A stretch of 64,000 bases of DNA from assembly GCA_003457135.1 (NCBI GenBank), contig DMSQ01000075.1:77495-141494 (forward strand). The letters run 5' to 3'. The notes beneath the pieces are model-generated. The model had not been told where the DNA came from. It searched no databases and saw nothing but the letters and a program-made list of their open reading frames with translations. Each line of letters opens with the position of its first letter. Within the stretch, counting starts at the first letter, position 1. The stretch comes from Prolixibacteraceae bacterium (GTDB lineage Bacteria > Bacteroidota > Bacteroidia > Bacteroidales > Prolixibacteraceae). Position numbers and translations under genes: made by a program. Shown piece after piece: positions 51,425 to 60,373 of this stretch.

Positions 51425-51856
51425 TTATATAATTACAATCTTTTCGATTAAATCGCCCTGCCGGATGGCATCAATTACTTCGAGGCCTTCGTAAACCTTT
51501 CCGAAACAAGTATGCTTACGGTCTAGATGTGCCGTATTCCTGCGGCTATGGCAAATAAAAAACTGCGAGCCCCCGGTATTTCGCCCGGCGTGTGCCATTG
51601 ATAAAACGCCACGATCGTGGAACTGGTTTTCGCCATCCAGCTCGCAAGGGATTTTATAGCCAGGGCCACCTGCGCCTGTTCCGTTGGGGCAGCCGCCCTG
51701 AATTACAAAATCGGGAATCACACGATGGAAGGTGAGGCCATCATAGAAACCACTTTTCGAAAGTTTAGTGAAGTTTTCGACCGTTCCCGGCGCGTCTTCA
51801 TCGTAAAAATTCACTTTCATAACCCCTTTACTGGTATAAATTTCTGCTTTGCTCAT
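51425..51856 (-). CDS. cyclophilin-type peptidyl-prolyl isomerase
   Basis: A 143-residue single-domain cyclophilin without a signal peptide, so probably cytoplasmic. The active-site arginine region Phe-His-Arg-Val-Ile-Pro-Asp-Phe-Val and the Ser-Met-Ala-His-Ala-Gly...Gly-Ser-Gln-Phe-Phe-Ile strand are intact, as is His-Leu-Asp near the C-terminus. It helps protein folding by cis-trans isomerisation. A well-formed promoter precedes it (51882-51912). Confidence 0.93.
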   Translation of the reverse strand: MSKAEIYTSKGVMKVNFYDEDAPGTVENFTKLSKSGFYDGLTFHRVIPDFVIQGGCPNGTGAGGPGYKIPCELDGENQFHDRGVLSMAHAGRNTGGSQFFICHSRRNTAHLDRKHTCFGKVYEGLEVIDAIRQGDLIEKIVII

Positions 51857-51881
51857 TGTTCAAATTTTAAATGATTGGCTG

Positions 51882-51912
51882 CAAAAGTACAATTTTTGAA
51901 ATGAATCAAAAA
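51882..51912 (-). promoter_or_regulatory. Bacteroidota-type promoter of the cyclophilin gene
   Basis: On the minus strand TTTTTG (51907-51912) is followed after 17 nt by TACTTTTG (51882-51889), an exact TAnnTTTG -7 box. The cyclophilin ATG lies about 25 nt further. This is the best-formed promoter I see in the window. Confidence 0.65.
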
Positions 51913-51977
51913 TTGGTTTGGCAATTCGGATTTGTTTAATGATTTTTGACATTTAGTAACTCTTAACTAATTGACGG

Positions 51978-53600
51978 ATGAAACAAGCAAAAAAAGGTCT
52001 CTTTACTACTGAAGACGGACGGAACCACACCTTTATTTTCTTTCTGGTTGCACTTCTGTTTACTTTGTGGGCAGTTGGCAACAGCCTGATAGATACCATG
52101 GACAAGCATTTTCAGGATTTCTACCACCTCACAAAAGCCGATTCGGCCAATGTTCAGTTTTCGCATTACCTGGGGTATTTTTTCATGGCATTGCCTGCCG
52201 GTTGGTTCATTCATAAACTGGGTTATAAATGGGGGATTGTTTTAGGTCTGAGTTTAGCTGCTCTGGGCTGTTTGTGGTTTTATCCGGCCACCAAAATTGA
52301 TGGGTTCTGGGCGGTACTGCTGGGCGTCTGCCTGGTAGCCATGGGTTTTTCGTTCCTCGAAACTGTTGCCAATCCCTATACCACTGTTTTAGGAAATCCA
52401 AAATATGCTGCTTCGCGCATTAATCTGGCGCAATCGTTCAATGCCATTGGCTGGCCGATTGCCCCCTATATCGGCGGCTTGTATTTTTATCATTCCGACG
52501 ATTCACTTTCAGCCCAGCAAAATGCCGAAATTGCCCATGAAACCATGTGGATTCCTTATGTAGCGCTTGCTGTTATTATTTTGGTACTCATTGTAGCTTT
52601 CATCAAAAGCAAAATGCCCGATGTTAAAGAAGATGATAATCACCATTCAGGAACTGAAACTGCCAAAGTTGATGTATTTGGACAGCAAGGCCTGCTTTCG
52701 ACCATACTCCTGTATGTTTGTGCCATTTTGTTCAGTTTTGCCCTGGGAATGATTGTCAGGTTCTTTGTCCAGGTATTTTATATGGACAGGGAAACGCTTG
52801 CCAATCCCGAAGCTATGGCAGTATTAAACATTATTTTTACCCGGGTATTCTATATTGTTACTGCGATTGTTGGTATAGCTTCAATTGCTTTTATCACGTT
52901 AAAAAGGGAAAAACTGATCCACCGAAACAGCTTATGGTCGGCCCCGCACTTTACCGGTGCAACTATTGCGCAGTTCCTTTATGTTGCGGCTCAGGCTGGC
53001 ATTTTCAGCTTCTTTATCAATTATATGGTTGAAGAAATTCCCTCAATTGGAGAAAGCTTGAAATCGAACTTCTTTATTGGGGGCGAAAATGGTTCAATTC
53101 TTCGGAACGGATCTTATTTTCTTACCGAAAAAGGAGCTACTTCGCTCATGTCGTGGTTGGCTTTCCCTTTATTCCTTGTAGGTCGATTTACCGGTTCGTT
53201 TATTTTAAGGGTTACTAAAGCACATAACATGCTTGGTCTATATGCATTTATTAATGTAATACTGATGTTTGTAATTGTAGCCAAAATAGGCTGGATATCG
53301 GTAGCTGCTGTGTTCCTCAGCTTTTTCTTCATGTCTATCATGTTCCCTACAATTTTTTCGCTGGGCATTTTTGGGTTGGGTGAAAAATCGAAGCTGGCCT
53401 CTTCGTTCATTGTCATGGCCATTATGGGTGGCGCTGTGTTGCCTAAAGTAATGGGAGCGATTGGCGACGCAGAAGGCATGTCGGCAGGATATGTTGTCCC
53501 GGCTGTTTGCTTTATGGCTATTGCACTTTATGGGTTCTTCTGGACTAAACTCAGTGGTTCGGAAGGTTTAAATAATGTAAAGATTGGAACAGGTCATTGA
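51978..53600 (+). CDS. fucP: fucose-permease-like MFS transporter
   Basis: A 540-residue major facilitator superfamily protein with about 12 membrane segments, of the FucP branch. Typical pieces are Leu-Trp-Ala-Val-Gly-Asn-Ser-Leu-Ile-Asp-Thr at segment 1, Phe-Leu-Glu-Thr-Val-Ala-Asn-Pro-Tyr in segment 4, and Ile-Asn-Leu-Ala-Gln-Ser-Phe-Asn-Ala-Ile-Gly after it. It is about 100 residues longer than FucP because of longer loops. With a mutarotase 15 nt downstream and an alpha-L-fucosidase beyond, L-fucose (or a related deoxysugar) is the likely substrate. Uptake is probably proton-coupled. Confidence 0.85.
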   Translation: MKQAKKGLFTTEDGRNHTFIFFLVALLFTLWAVGNSLIDTMDKHFQDFYHLTKADSANVQFSHYLGYFFMALPAGWFIHKLGYKWGIVLGLSLAALGCLWFYPATKIDGFWAVLLGVCLVAMGFSFLETVANPYTTVLGNPKYAASRINLAQSFNAIGWPIAPYIGGLYFYHSDDSLSAQQNAEIAHETMWIPYVALAVIILVLIVAFIKSKMPDVKEDDNHHSGTETAKVDVFGQQGLLSTILLYVCAILFSFALGMIVRFFVQVFYMDRETLANPEAMAVLNIIFTRVFYIVTAIVGIASIAFITLKREKLIHRNSLWSAPHFTGATIAQFLYVAAQAGIFSFFINYMVEEIPSIGESLKSNFFIGGENGSILRNGSYFLTEKGATSLMSWLAFPLFLVGRFTGSFILRVTKAHNMLGLYAFINVILMFVIVAKIGWISVAAVFLSFFFMSIMFPTIFSLGIFGLGEKSKLASSFIVMAIMGGAVLPKVMGAIGDAEGMSAGYVVPAVCFMAIALYGFFWTKLSGSEGLNNVKIGTGH

Positions 53601-53615
53601 TTAAAAAGCAATACA

Positions 53616-53990
53616 ATGGAACACGCTGAAAAAACCCAACTTTCTCCTTTCAGGCGATATTGCAAAACATTATCGCTGAAAGATGATGCTCAACTCATTA
53701 AAGATTACAAAAAAGTACATGCTCCCGGAGCAGCCTGGCCCGAAATTACCCAAGGGATGAAAGAAGTGGGTATTATCGATATGGAAATCTATATACTAGG
53801 AACCCGATTGTTTATGATTATGGATACAGTTGCCGGTTTCGATCACGATAAGGCAATGGCCGAACTGGCTATAAAACCAAGACAAAGTGAATGGGAAGCC
53901 TATGTTTCACAGTTTCAGCAAAGCTCAGCTGAAGCCACTGCCGATGAAAAATGGCAATTGATGGAGCGCATTTATAAATTAGACAAATAA
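53616..53990 (+). CDS. L-rhamnose/L-fucose mutarotase family protein
   Basis: A 124-residue protein of the rhamnose mutarotase fold (PF05336-type). It has an N-terminal strand, Tyr-Lys-Lys-Val-His-Ala with the active-site His, Trp-Pro-Glu-Ile after it, and a Tyr-Ile-Leu-Gly-Thr-Arg-Leu strand. Mutarotases of this fold interconvert the alpha and beta forms of 6-deoxysugars; some act on L-fucose. Its place between a fucose permease and a fucosidase favours L-fucose. Confidence 0.82.
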   Translation: MEHAEKTQLSPFRRYCKTLSLKDDAQLIKDYKKVHAPGAAWPEITQGMKEVGIIDMEIYILGTRLFMIMDTVAGFDHDKAMAELAIKPRQSEWEAYVSQFQQSSAEATADEKWQLMERIYKLDK

Positions 53991-54092
53991 ATCAGGCACT
54001 ATTTTCTGTGATACAATTGAATCCCGGCATATTAACAATTCCGGGATTTATTTTCTCCCCGATCACCCGATAATCTACAAAACCCTAATCCT

Positions 54093-55505
54093 ATGAAAAG
54101 AAGAGACCTCTTAAAAACAGCAGCAGCTTTTGCGGCCACTCCACTGTTTTCGTCATTGGTGGGAGCGATAAATCTTCCAGAACAAACAAACACAAACGAG
54201 AAGTCAGAAAATAATTCAGCCGGAATAAAACGTTTTGGCGATGGTCGCGACTGGTTTTTTGAAAACCGCTATGGAATGTTTGTGCATTGGGGATTGTATT
54301 CCATTCCGGGTTGGCATGAGCAGCACCAATGGCGGGGAAGAGTGACCCGAAATGAATATGTGAAGCTGGCACAACAGTGGAATCCAAAATATTTTAATCC
54401 TGAACAATGGCTCGATCTTCTGGAAGATGCCGGAATGAAATACATCACCATAACCACCAAGCATCACGATGGATTCTGTTTGTGGGATAGCAAACAAACC
54501 AATTTTAATACGATGAATACACCTTATAAGAAGGATGTCATTGGAATGTTGTCGGAGGCCTGTCATAATCGCAAAATTCCACTCTGCCTCTATTATTCCA
54601 TTGCCGACTGGAATCAACCCAATTATCCCAACGAAGGCCGCCACCACGAATTGCCACCACAACCCCAGGATTCACCTGATTGGAATAAATACCTTGAATT
54701 TCTGAAAGAGCAGGTTCGCGAACTCTGCACCAACTACGGCGAAATTCATGGCTTCTGGTGGGACATGAATGTTCCTGTTCACAAAGATCCATCAATAAAT
54801 AACAGAATCCGGAAGCTCCAACCCAATGCTGTAATTAATAATCGTGGATTTGACGAAGGTGATTTTGGCACTCCCGAACGTGATTACGACAATGCATCAG
54901 CCGAGGCTAAAGGATTTGACCGGCTAACCGAAGCCTGTCAGTCTGTAGGAATGGAAAGCTGGGGATACAAAAAAGATGAAGATTATTATACCGATCGGCA
55001 CCTGATCAGCAGCATAGACCGCTACCTGGCACGCGAAGCCAATTACTTACTGAATGTCGGTCCAACCGGCGAAGGAATAATTCCGAAAGAAGCAGCCGAT
55101 ATTTTAATACGAATTGGTAAATGGAAAAAGTCAGTAGACGAATCATTTTTACAAGTTCAGGCCGATACTTCCCTTGTAAATATACCAGGAGTAATGGTCA
55201 CCAAACGTAATCAAACTATTTTTATCCATCTGAATAAAGTACCGGTAGGAAACGGATTAAAACTTAAGCCGATTAATGTATTACCTACCAAAGCTACCCT
55301 ATTAAATACAGGTACTCCGATCGATTGTGTCGTGAATTTATGTCCGAGTGACCATGTCAGCCAGGAATCCTATCTCCGTCTCAGAAATTTGCCTGCAGAT
55401 GAATTGGCAAATACGGTTATGATAGCGAAACTTGAGTTTAACGTCCCGCTCAATGAAATTTCAAAAAATCACAAAAAGGAAACAAACATCGAACTAACGA
55501 AATAA
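54093..55505 (+). CDS. alpha-L-fucosidase (GH29)
   Basis: A 470-residue GH29 enzyme. The N-terminus Met-Lys-Arg-Arg-Asp-Leu-Leu-Lys with a following hydrophobic stretch looks like a Tat-type signal, so it may be exported folded. Family motifs: Gly-Met-Phe-Val-His-Trp-Gly, Lys-His-His-Asp-Gly-Phe, and the nucleophile Asp224 in Phe-Trp-Trp-Asp. The general acid is not assigned by eye. It releases L-fucose from glycoconjugates, to be imported by the permease upstream. Confidence 0.93.
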   Translation: MKRRDLLKTAAAFAATPLFSSLVGAINLPEQTNTNEKSENNSAGIKRFGDGRDWFFENRYGMFVHWGLYSIPGWHEQHQWRGRVTRNEYVKLAQQWNPKYFNPEQWLDLLEDAGMKYITITTKHHDGFCLWDSKQTNFNTMNTPYKKDVIGMLSEACHNRKIPLCLYYSIADWNQPNYPNEGRHHELPPQPQDSPDWNKYLEFLKEQVRELCTNYGEIHGFWWDMNVPVHKDPSINNRIRKLQPNAVINNRGFDEGDFGTPERDYDNASAEAKGFDRLTEACQSVGMESWGYKKDEDYYTDRHLISSIDRYLAREANYLLNVGPTGEGIIPKEAADILIRIGKWKKSVDESFLQVQADTSLVNIPGVMVTKRNQTIFIHLNKVPVGNGLKLKPINVLPTKATLLNTGTPIDCVVNLCPSDHVSQESYLRLRNLPADELANTVMIAKLEFNVPLNEISKNHKKETNIELTK

Positions 55506-55546
55506 CACCGAAAAGTTCACTTTAGTTAAGAAATACAATTTTTAAC

Positions 55547-55587
55547 AGAGCTTGACAGAAAGATTATCTGACCAGGCTCTTTTTTTG
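55547..55587 (+). terminator. intrinsic terminator after the fucosidase gene
   Basis: AGAGCTTG (55547-55554) pairs, with one G-T pair, with CAGGCTCT (55573-55580), and seven T follow at once. It lies about 40 nt after the fucosidase stop. Confidence 0.75.
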
Positions 55588-55789
55588 CTTTAATCTGTCA
55601 ATTTACCTGCTGATTTTCAGCACAAAAGACCATTTTTCGGATTTTATCAATTAATTGACGTCCAAAATACTGACGAAAGTCAATCAGTGTTTTTAAACAT
55701 TCAGACCAGTTGAATTAAACATTTAAATATCTGCAACATAGAATTATTACCGTTTTTAATAATTCCTGATTTCTGACCTTCGAAAGTCA

Positions 55790-55797
55790 TAACTTTG
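55790..55797 (+). promoter_or_regulatory. gdhA -7 box
   Basis: TAACTTTG matches TAnnTTTG exactly, 25 nt upstream of the gdhA ATG. The -33 region has no clear TTG. Confidence 0.5.
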
Positions 55798-55822
55798 GCT
55801 AAAATAAAAAATTCAAAACCAC

Positions 55823-57157
55823 ATGAAGGCAGACATCAACGAATTTATGGAAGCGCTAAAAACCCGGACACCGGGTGAACGTGAATTTCATCAGGCAGTT
55901 CAGGAAGTAATAGAATCCATTTGGGATGTATATCAGAAAAATCCCAGATACCAGAAAGCCAAAATTCTGGAACGCATAGTTGAACCAGAACGCACCATTA
56001 TTTTCAGGGTACCATGGATCGATGACCGTGGTGATGTGCAAGTAAACCGGGGATACCGGGTCGAATTTAATTCGGCCATTGGACCCTATAAGGGTGGCCT
56101 CCGTTTTCACCCGACAGTTACATTAAGTGTCCTTAAATTTTTAGGCTTCGAACAGACCTTCAAAAATAGCCTGACAACTCTTCCAATGGGTGGAGGAAAA
56201 GGCGGATCGGATTTTAGTCCGAAAGGAAAATCAGATAACGAAATCATGCGTTTCTGCCAATCTTTTATGACTGAACTGGCCCGGCATATTGGTCCGAATA
56301 CCGACGTTCCTGCTGGTGATATCGGCGTTGGTGGCCGCGAAATCGGATTCCTGTTTGGCCAGTACAAACGTATCCGTAACGAATTTACCGGTGTTTTAAC
56401 GGGAAAGGGAATTGGCTGGGGCGGAAGTTTAATTCGTCCTGAAGCAACCGGATTTGGAGCTGTTTACTTTGTTCAGCATATGCTAAGCAATATGGGTAAA
56501 GAAATTGAAGGCAAAACTTTCAGCGTCTCAGGGTTCGGTAATGTAGCCTGGGGAGCTATTGTCAAGATAAATGAATTAGGAGGTAAAGTGGTCACTATTT
56601 CCGGACCTGACGGTTACATTTATGATGCAGAAGGAATAACAGGTGATAAAGTTGATTATCTTCTCGAACTTCGCGCTTCGAACAATGACGTGGTTCAGCC
56701 ATACGCTGCCGAATTTGGAGCACAGTTTATTCCGGCGAAAAAACCTTGGGAATGCACGGTTGATATAGCAATGCCATGCGCCTGCGAAAATGAAGTAAAC
56801 CTTGAAGATGCACAAACGCTGGTTAAAAACGGGTGTTTCCTTGTTGCCGAAACTTCCAATATGGGTTGCACAGCCGAAGCCGTGGAATATCTGACCGAAG
56901 CTATTACTTATGCACCGGGCAAAGCCGTAAATGCTGGAGGAGTTGCAGTTTCGGGACTGGAAATGTCGCAAAACTCGATCCGTATGAACTGGCCAAAAGA
57001 AGAAGTGGACAAATACCTGCACCGCATTATGAAAGACATTCATGAAACGTGCGTGAAATACGGTCGAAAAGGGAATAAAGTAAATTATGTGATTGGCGCC
57101 AATGTGGGTGGTTTTGTGAAAGTAGCCGATGCCATGCTTGCACAGGGAATCGTATAA
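55823..57157 (+). CDS. gdhA: NADP-type glutamate dehydrogenase
   Basis: A 444-residue hexameric-type glutamate dehydrogenase that interconverts 2-oxoglutarate plus ammonia and glutamate. Substrate-binding motifs Pro-Tyr-Lys-Gly-Gly-Leu-Arg-Phe-His-Pro and Pro-Met-Gly-Gly-Gly-Lys-Gly-Gly-Ser-Asp are intact, and the nucleotide domain starts with Ser-Gly-Phe-Gly-Asn-Val-Ala. Length and motif set fit the small bacterial NADP-dependent class; cofactor use is by family resemblance. It is a single gene with its own promoter box. Confidence 0.95.
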   Translation: MKADINEFMEALKTRTPGEREFHQAVQEVIESIWDVYQKNPRYQKAKILERIVEPERTIIFRVPWIDDRGDVQVNRGYRVEFNSAIGPYKGGLRFHPTVTLSVLKFLGFEQTFKNSLTTLPMGGGKGGSDFSPKGKSDNEIMRFCQSFMTELARHIGPNTDVPAGDIGVGGREIGFLFGQYKRIRNEFTGVLTGKGIGWGGSLIRPEATGFGAVYFVQHMLSNMGKEIEGKTFSVSGFGNVAWGAIVKINELGGKVVTISGPDGYIYDAEGITGDKVDYLLELRASNNDVVQPYAAEFGAQFIPAKKPWECTVDIAMPCACENEVNLEDAQTLVKNGCFLVAETSNMGCTAEAVEYLTEAITYAPGKAVNAGGVAVSGLEMSQNSIRMNWPKEEVDKYLHRIMKDIHETCVKYGRKGNKVNYVIGANVGGFVKVADAMLAQGIV

Positions 57158-57239
57158 ATCATTGAATTCCCAATAAAATAATATTCGCTTCATATTTGGC
57201 TGCTTTATTTTTCCTTATTTTGGCCAAATTTTGCGGTAA

Positions 57240-58004
57240 ATGCTGATTGATACTCATTCTCATATTTATTCTACTGACTTCATTCACGATCTGGATGAGG
57301 TTATTCAACGAGCGTATTCAAACGATGTCAGGAAGATTATCCTGCCCAACATAGACAGTTCTTCAGTAAAAAATCTGCTGAATCTGGTTGATACGTATCC
57401 CCATATCTGTTTTCCGCTTATGGGCCTACACCCAACTTCGGTTAACCACGATTATCAGGAGGAATTGCAGGTAGTTGAATACTGGTTGAAAAAACGAAAG
57501 TTTTATGGAATTGGTGAAATTGGCATTGATTTATACTGGGATAAATCATTTTTAGACGAGCAGACTCATGCTTTTCGTTTTCAGCTTGAACTGGCCCGGC
57601 AATATCAGTTACCAGTTGTCATTCATGTCCGCGATTCGTTCGACGAAGTATATCATGTTCTAAGTGAAATAATAGACGATAACCTGACGGGAGTTTTTCA
57701 CAGTTTTTCAGGTACTGCCGAACAGGCCGATATGATTATCAATCTGGGGTTTAAAATTGGAGTTAATGGAATAATTACCTTCAAAAAGAGTGGATTAGAC
57801 GAAATAATCAAACGAATAGATCCATCGAACCTGATCATAGAAACCGATTCGCCCTATTTGACTCCTTCCCCGTTTCGCGGAAAACGAAATGAAAGTTCAT
57901 ACCTTGTTTATATTGCGCAAAAAATAGCCGATCTTCACCAAATGACAGTTGGTGATATTGCCAGGATCACCACAGAGAATGCCCGGAATCTCTTCGGAAT
58001 ATAA
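57240..58004 (+). CDS. TatD-family metal-dependent hydrolase
   Basis: A 254-residue TIM-barrel hydrolase. Metal motifs: Asp-Thr-His-Ser-His (4-8), Gly-Glu-Ile-Gly-Ile-Asp near 93, Val-Ile-His-Val-Arg near 129, Phe-His-Ser-Phe-Ser near 153, and Glu-Thr-Asp-Ser-Pro-Tyr-Leu near 201. TatD proteins are 3'-5' nucleases involved in DNA repair and RNA processing. It overlaps the asparaginase gene by 26 nt if the latter starts at 57979. Confidence 0.92.
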   Translation: MLIDTHSHIYSTDFIHDLDEVIQRAYSNDVRKIILPNIDSSSVKNLLNLVDTYPHICFPLMGLHPTSVNHDYQEELQVVEYWLKKRKFYGIGEIGIDLYWDKSFLDEQTHAFRFQLELARQYQLPVVIHVRDSFDEVYHVLSEIIDDNLTGVFHSFSGTAEQADMIINLGFKIGVNGIITFKKSGLDEIIKRIDPSNLIIETDSPYLTPSPFRGKRNESSYLVYIAQKIADLHQMTVGDIARITTENARNLFGI

Positions 58005-59064
58005 GTATTCATCAGAAACAAGTAAAATTCAAGTGGAAAATAAGCCCTCTATCCTTATCATTTATACAGGTGGCACCATCGGGATGGTTCAAAAATCAGC
58101 CAACGGTATTCTGGTTCCCGTAAAATTTGATCAGATACAGGAAGAAGTCCCCGAACTCGATCGGTTGGGATATAACCTTCAGGTTTTTACCTTCACACCG
58201 CCGATTGATTCTTCAAATATGACACCTGCCATCTGGGTGAAAATAGCCAATACCATCGAACGTAACTACAGCAAGTATGATGGATTTGTCATTTTGCATG
58301 GTACTGATACCATGGCATACACCGCTTCAGCTCTTAGTTACATGTTTGAAAATCTGGACAAACCAATAGTTTTAACCGGATCACAACTTCCGATTGGAAT
58401 ACTTCGGACCGATGGAAAGGAAAACCTGATCACCTCCATACAAATTGCTGCTGCCCGGATCAATGGACAGGCTGTAGTTCCTGAAGTTTGTGTTTACTTC
58501 AACTCTAAACTTTTCAGGGGAAACCGAATTTCAAAAAGACATGCCGATGATTTCAGGGCATTTTCATCACCAAATTATCCCGAATTAGCCAATGCCGGGG
58601 TCGAAATCAAATACTTTCAGGAGAATATTCACCGGTCGGTAAACAAGGGAATTTTAAAAGTCAGGACAAACTTTGATGAAAACGTGGTTATCCTGAAGAT
58701 ATTTCCGGGAATCGGACGAATGGTCTTCGAGAATATTTTAAATATACCCGGACTAAAAGGCGTAGTGCTCGAATCATTCGGATCAGGAAATATTCCTACC
58801 GCCCGGTGGATGATCAGTCAGATAAAAATTGCCATCAAACGCAGAATAATATTTCTGAATGTTACTCAATGCCAGGGCGGGGCAGTAAATATGGGACAGT
58901 ACGAAACCAGCGCTGAACTGTTGAATGCCGGAGTAGTTAGCGGAAAAGATATGACCACTGAAGCTGCCATAACCAAACTTATGTTTCTGCTGGGTCAGGG
59001 TTTGGAACAGGAAGAAATCAAGCTGCACCTGAACAAAAGTTTGATTGGAGAAATAAGTGAGTAG
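57979..59064 (+). CDS. ansA: type I L-asparaginase
   Basis: A 361-residue cytoplasmic type I enzyme that splits asparagine to aspartate and ammonia. Thr-Gly-Gly-Thr-Ile-Gly carries the first nucleophile Thr, and the second active-site segment is His-Gly-Thr-Asp-Thr-Met. I use the ATG at 57979, which overlaps tatD by 26 nt; a GTG at 58033 is an alternative that removes the overlap. No signal peptide, as expected for the type I class. Ammonia made here could feed gdhA, two genes upstream (inference). Confidence 0.92.
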   Translation: MPGISSEYKYSSETSKIQVENKPSILIIYTGGTIGMVQKSANGILVPVKFDQIQEEVPELDRLGYNLQVFTFTPPIDSSNMTPAIWVKIANTIERNYSKYDGFVILHGTDTMAYTASALSYMFENLDKPIVLTGSQLPIGILRTDGKENLITSIQIAAARINGQAVVPEVCVYFNSKLFRGNRISKRHADDFRAFSSPNYPELANAGVEIKYFQENIHRSVNKGILKVRTNFDENVVILKIFPGIGRMVFENILNIPGLKGVVLESFGSGNIPTARWMISQIKIAIKRRIIFLNVTQCQGGAVNMGQYETSAELLNAGVVSGKDMTTEAAITKLMFLLGQGLEQEEIKLHLNKSLIGEISE

Positions 59065-59122
59065 CTTTTGGGTGGTATTTTTCGTACCTTGCAGCCCGAA
59101 AAATTAAGGCCAAATAACATCA

Positions 59123-59210
59123 GGAGAGATGCAGGAGTGGCTTAACTGGCACGCCTGGAAAGCGTGTGTACCTCAAAAGGGTACCGAGGGTTCGAATCCC
59201 TCTCTCTCCG
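59123..59210 (+). tRNA. tRNA-Ser (anticodon GGA)
   Basis: An 88-nt gene with a long variable arm. The acceptor arm GGAGAGA (59123-59129) pairs with TCTCTCC (59203-59209), with G as discriminator base. The anticodon loop contains TGGAAAG with anticodon GGA, and GGTTCGAATCC is the T arm. CCA is not encoded. It lies between asparaginase and the PstS-like gene. Confidence 0.95.
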
Positions 59211-59380
59211 CTCTGTTAAGTACAGTACGAAACATTTTCAATAATTCTGACTTTTGTTAAAATTAATTTAATAGTTTTACGCCTCAAATTGGCCAAAATA
59301 TTTTCGCATGATTTTTGCAGTGATACTATTTGCATACTAATTTTATTGATCGGTGAATATATTCCATCGATACAAAAAAT

Positions 59381-59387
59381 AAGGAGG
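59381..59387 (+). promoter_or_regulatory. strong Shine-Dalgarno sequence before the PstS-like gene
   Basis: AAGGAGG lies 7 nt before the ATG at 59395. Most starts in this window lack such a site, as usual in Bacteroidota, so this one stands out. Confidence 0.7.
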
Positions 59388-59394
59388 ATAAACA

Positions 59395-60345
59395 ATGAAC
59401 CATTTAAAATTAATAATCAGCATATCTTTATTTGGGGTGATTGCCTTATTTTTTTCATGCAAAATGACCCCAAAAAAATTTACTGACGAGACACCTACAC
59501 GGGGAAATATAAAAATCGCAGTTGACGAATCATATCAATTGCTTGCTGATACTGAGCTTTACACCTTTCTTTCTCTCTATAAAGATGCACAAGTTGCCCC
59601 TGTCTATTTGTCCGGAGACAGCATATTGAAATTATTCCTGGATGACTCAGTAAGAGTTATTATTACAAGCAGCAAGCTAACCGATAACGAAGTAGCTTAC
59701 CTCAGAGGGAAATCAATCATTCCCCGAACAACCAAGATTGCTTACGACGCTCTGGCTTTCATCGTTAATAAATCGAATACCGATTCATTAATCCGGTACA
59801 ATACTCTAAAAGATATTTTCACAGGCAAAACTTCGAAATGGGAACAGATTAACCCCCAATCGAAATTAAATGATATCAAAGTTGTATTTGATAACGCGGG
59901 GTCAAACAATGTTAAGACGATCATGAATAAATTTGGAATAACCGGCTCATTACCTAACTATTGTTTTTCCGCCACAAAAAATTCTGAAGTTATAAGTTTT
60001 GTTGAGAGCCACCCTGAAGCCCTGGGTATCATCAGTGTGAACTGGATAAGTGATCCACGTGATTCAATCAGTCATTCTTTTTTAAGTAAAATCAATGTAG
60101 TTTCAGTAACTTCGGAATATGATTCGGATGGAAGTGAATTCTATTCACCACATCCGGCCTATATTGCCAATCAAAGTTATCCGTTTATCAGGGAAGTTTA
60201 TACCATTAACCGGGAATCTTTCGCAGGATTGGGAACAGGTTTCACCTCATTTGTGGCGGGAGATGCAGGTCAGCGAATTATCTTAAAAATGGGAATGTTG
60301 CCGGCTACAATGCCAATAAGACTAGTAGAAGTTAAGAAAAATTAA
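59395..60345 (+). CDS. PstS-like substrate-binding lipoprotein
   Basis: A 316-residue lipoprotein (Phe-Phe-Ser-Cys22 lipobox) with a periplasmic-binding-protein fold of the phosphate-binding type. It has two alpha/beta lobes and a Thr-Gly-Lys-Thr-Ser-Lys-Trp segment where PstS proteins have the Gly-x-Ile-x-x-Trp hinge. The lobe with Asp-Asn-Ala-Gly-Ser-Asn may bind the ligand. No ABC permease genes follow; instead TPR, ExbB and ExbD genes do, so it may serve a TonB-type system rather than classical phosphate uptake. It starts after a strong Shine-Dalgarno site. Confidence 0.78.
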   Translation: MNHLKLIISISLFGVIALFFSCKMTPKKFTDETPTRGNIKIAVDESYQLLADTELYTFLSLYKDAQVAPVYLSGDSILKLFLDDSVRVIITSSKLTDNEVAYLRGKSIIPRTTKIAYDALAFIVNKSNTDSLIRYNTLKDIFTGKTSKWEQINPQSKLNDIKVVFDNAGSNNVKTIMNKFGITGSLPNYCFSATKNSEVISFVESHPEALGIISVNWISDPRDSISHSFLSKINVVSVTSEYDSDGSEFYSPHPAYIANQSYPFIREVYTINRESFAGLGTGFTSFVAGDAGQRIILKMGMLPATMPIRLVEVKKN

Positions 60346-60373
60346 TTTATTTGTAATTATATATCTAATCAAA

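Larger units (their letters stand above)
55506..55822. other. 317-nt spacer between fucosidase and gdhA
   Basis: It holds the fucosidase terminator (55547-55587) and the gdhA -7 box (55790-55797). The middle is A+T-rich with no ORF of note. Confidence 0.6.
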
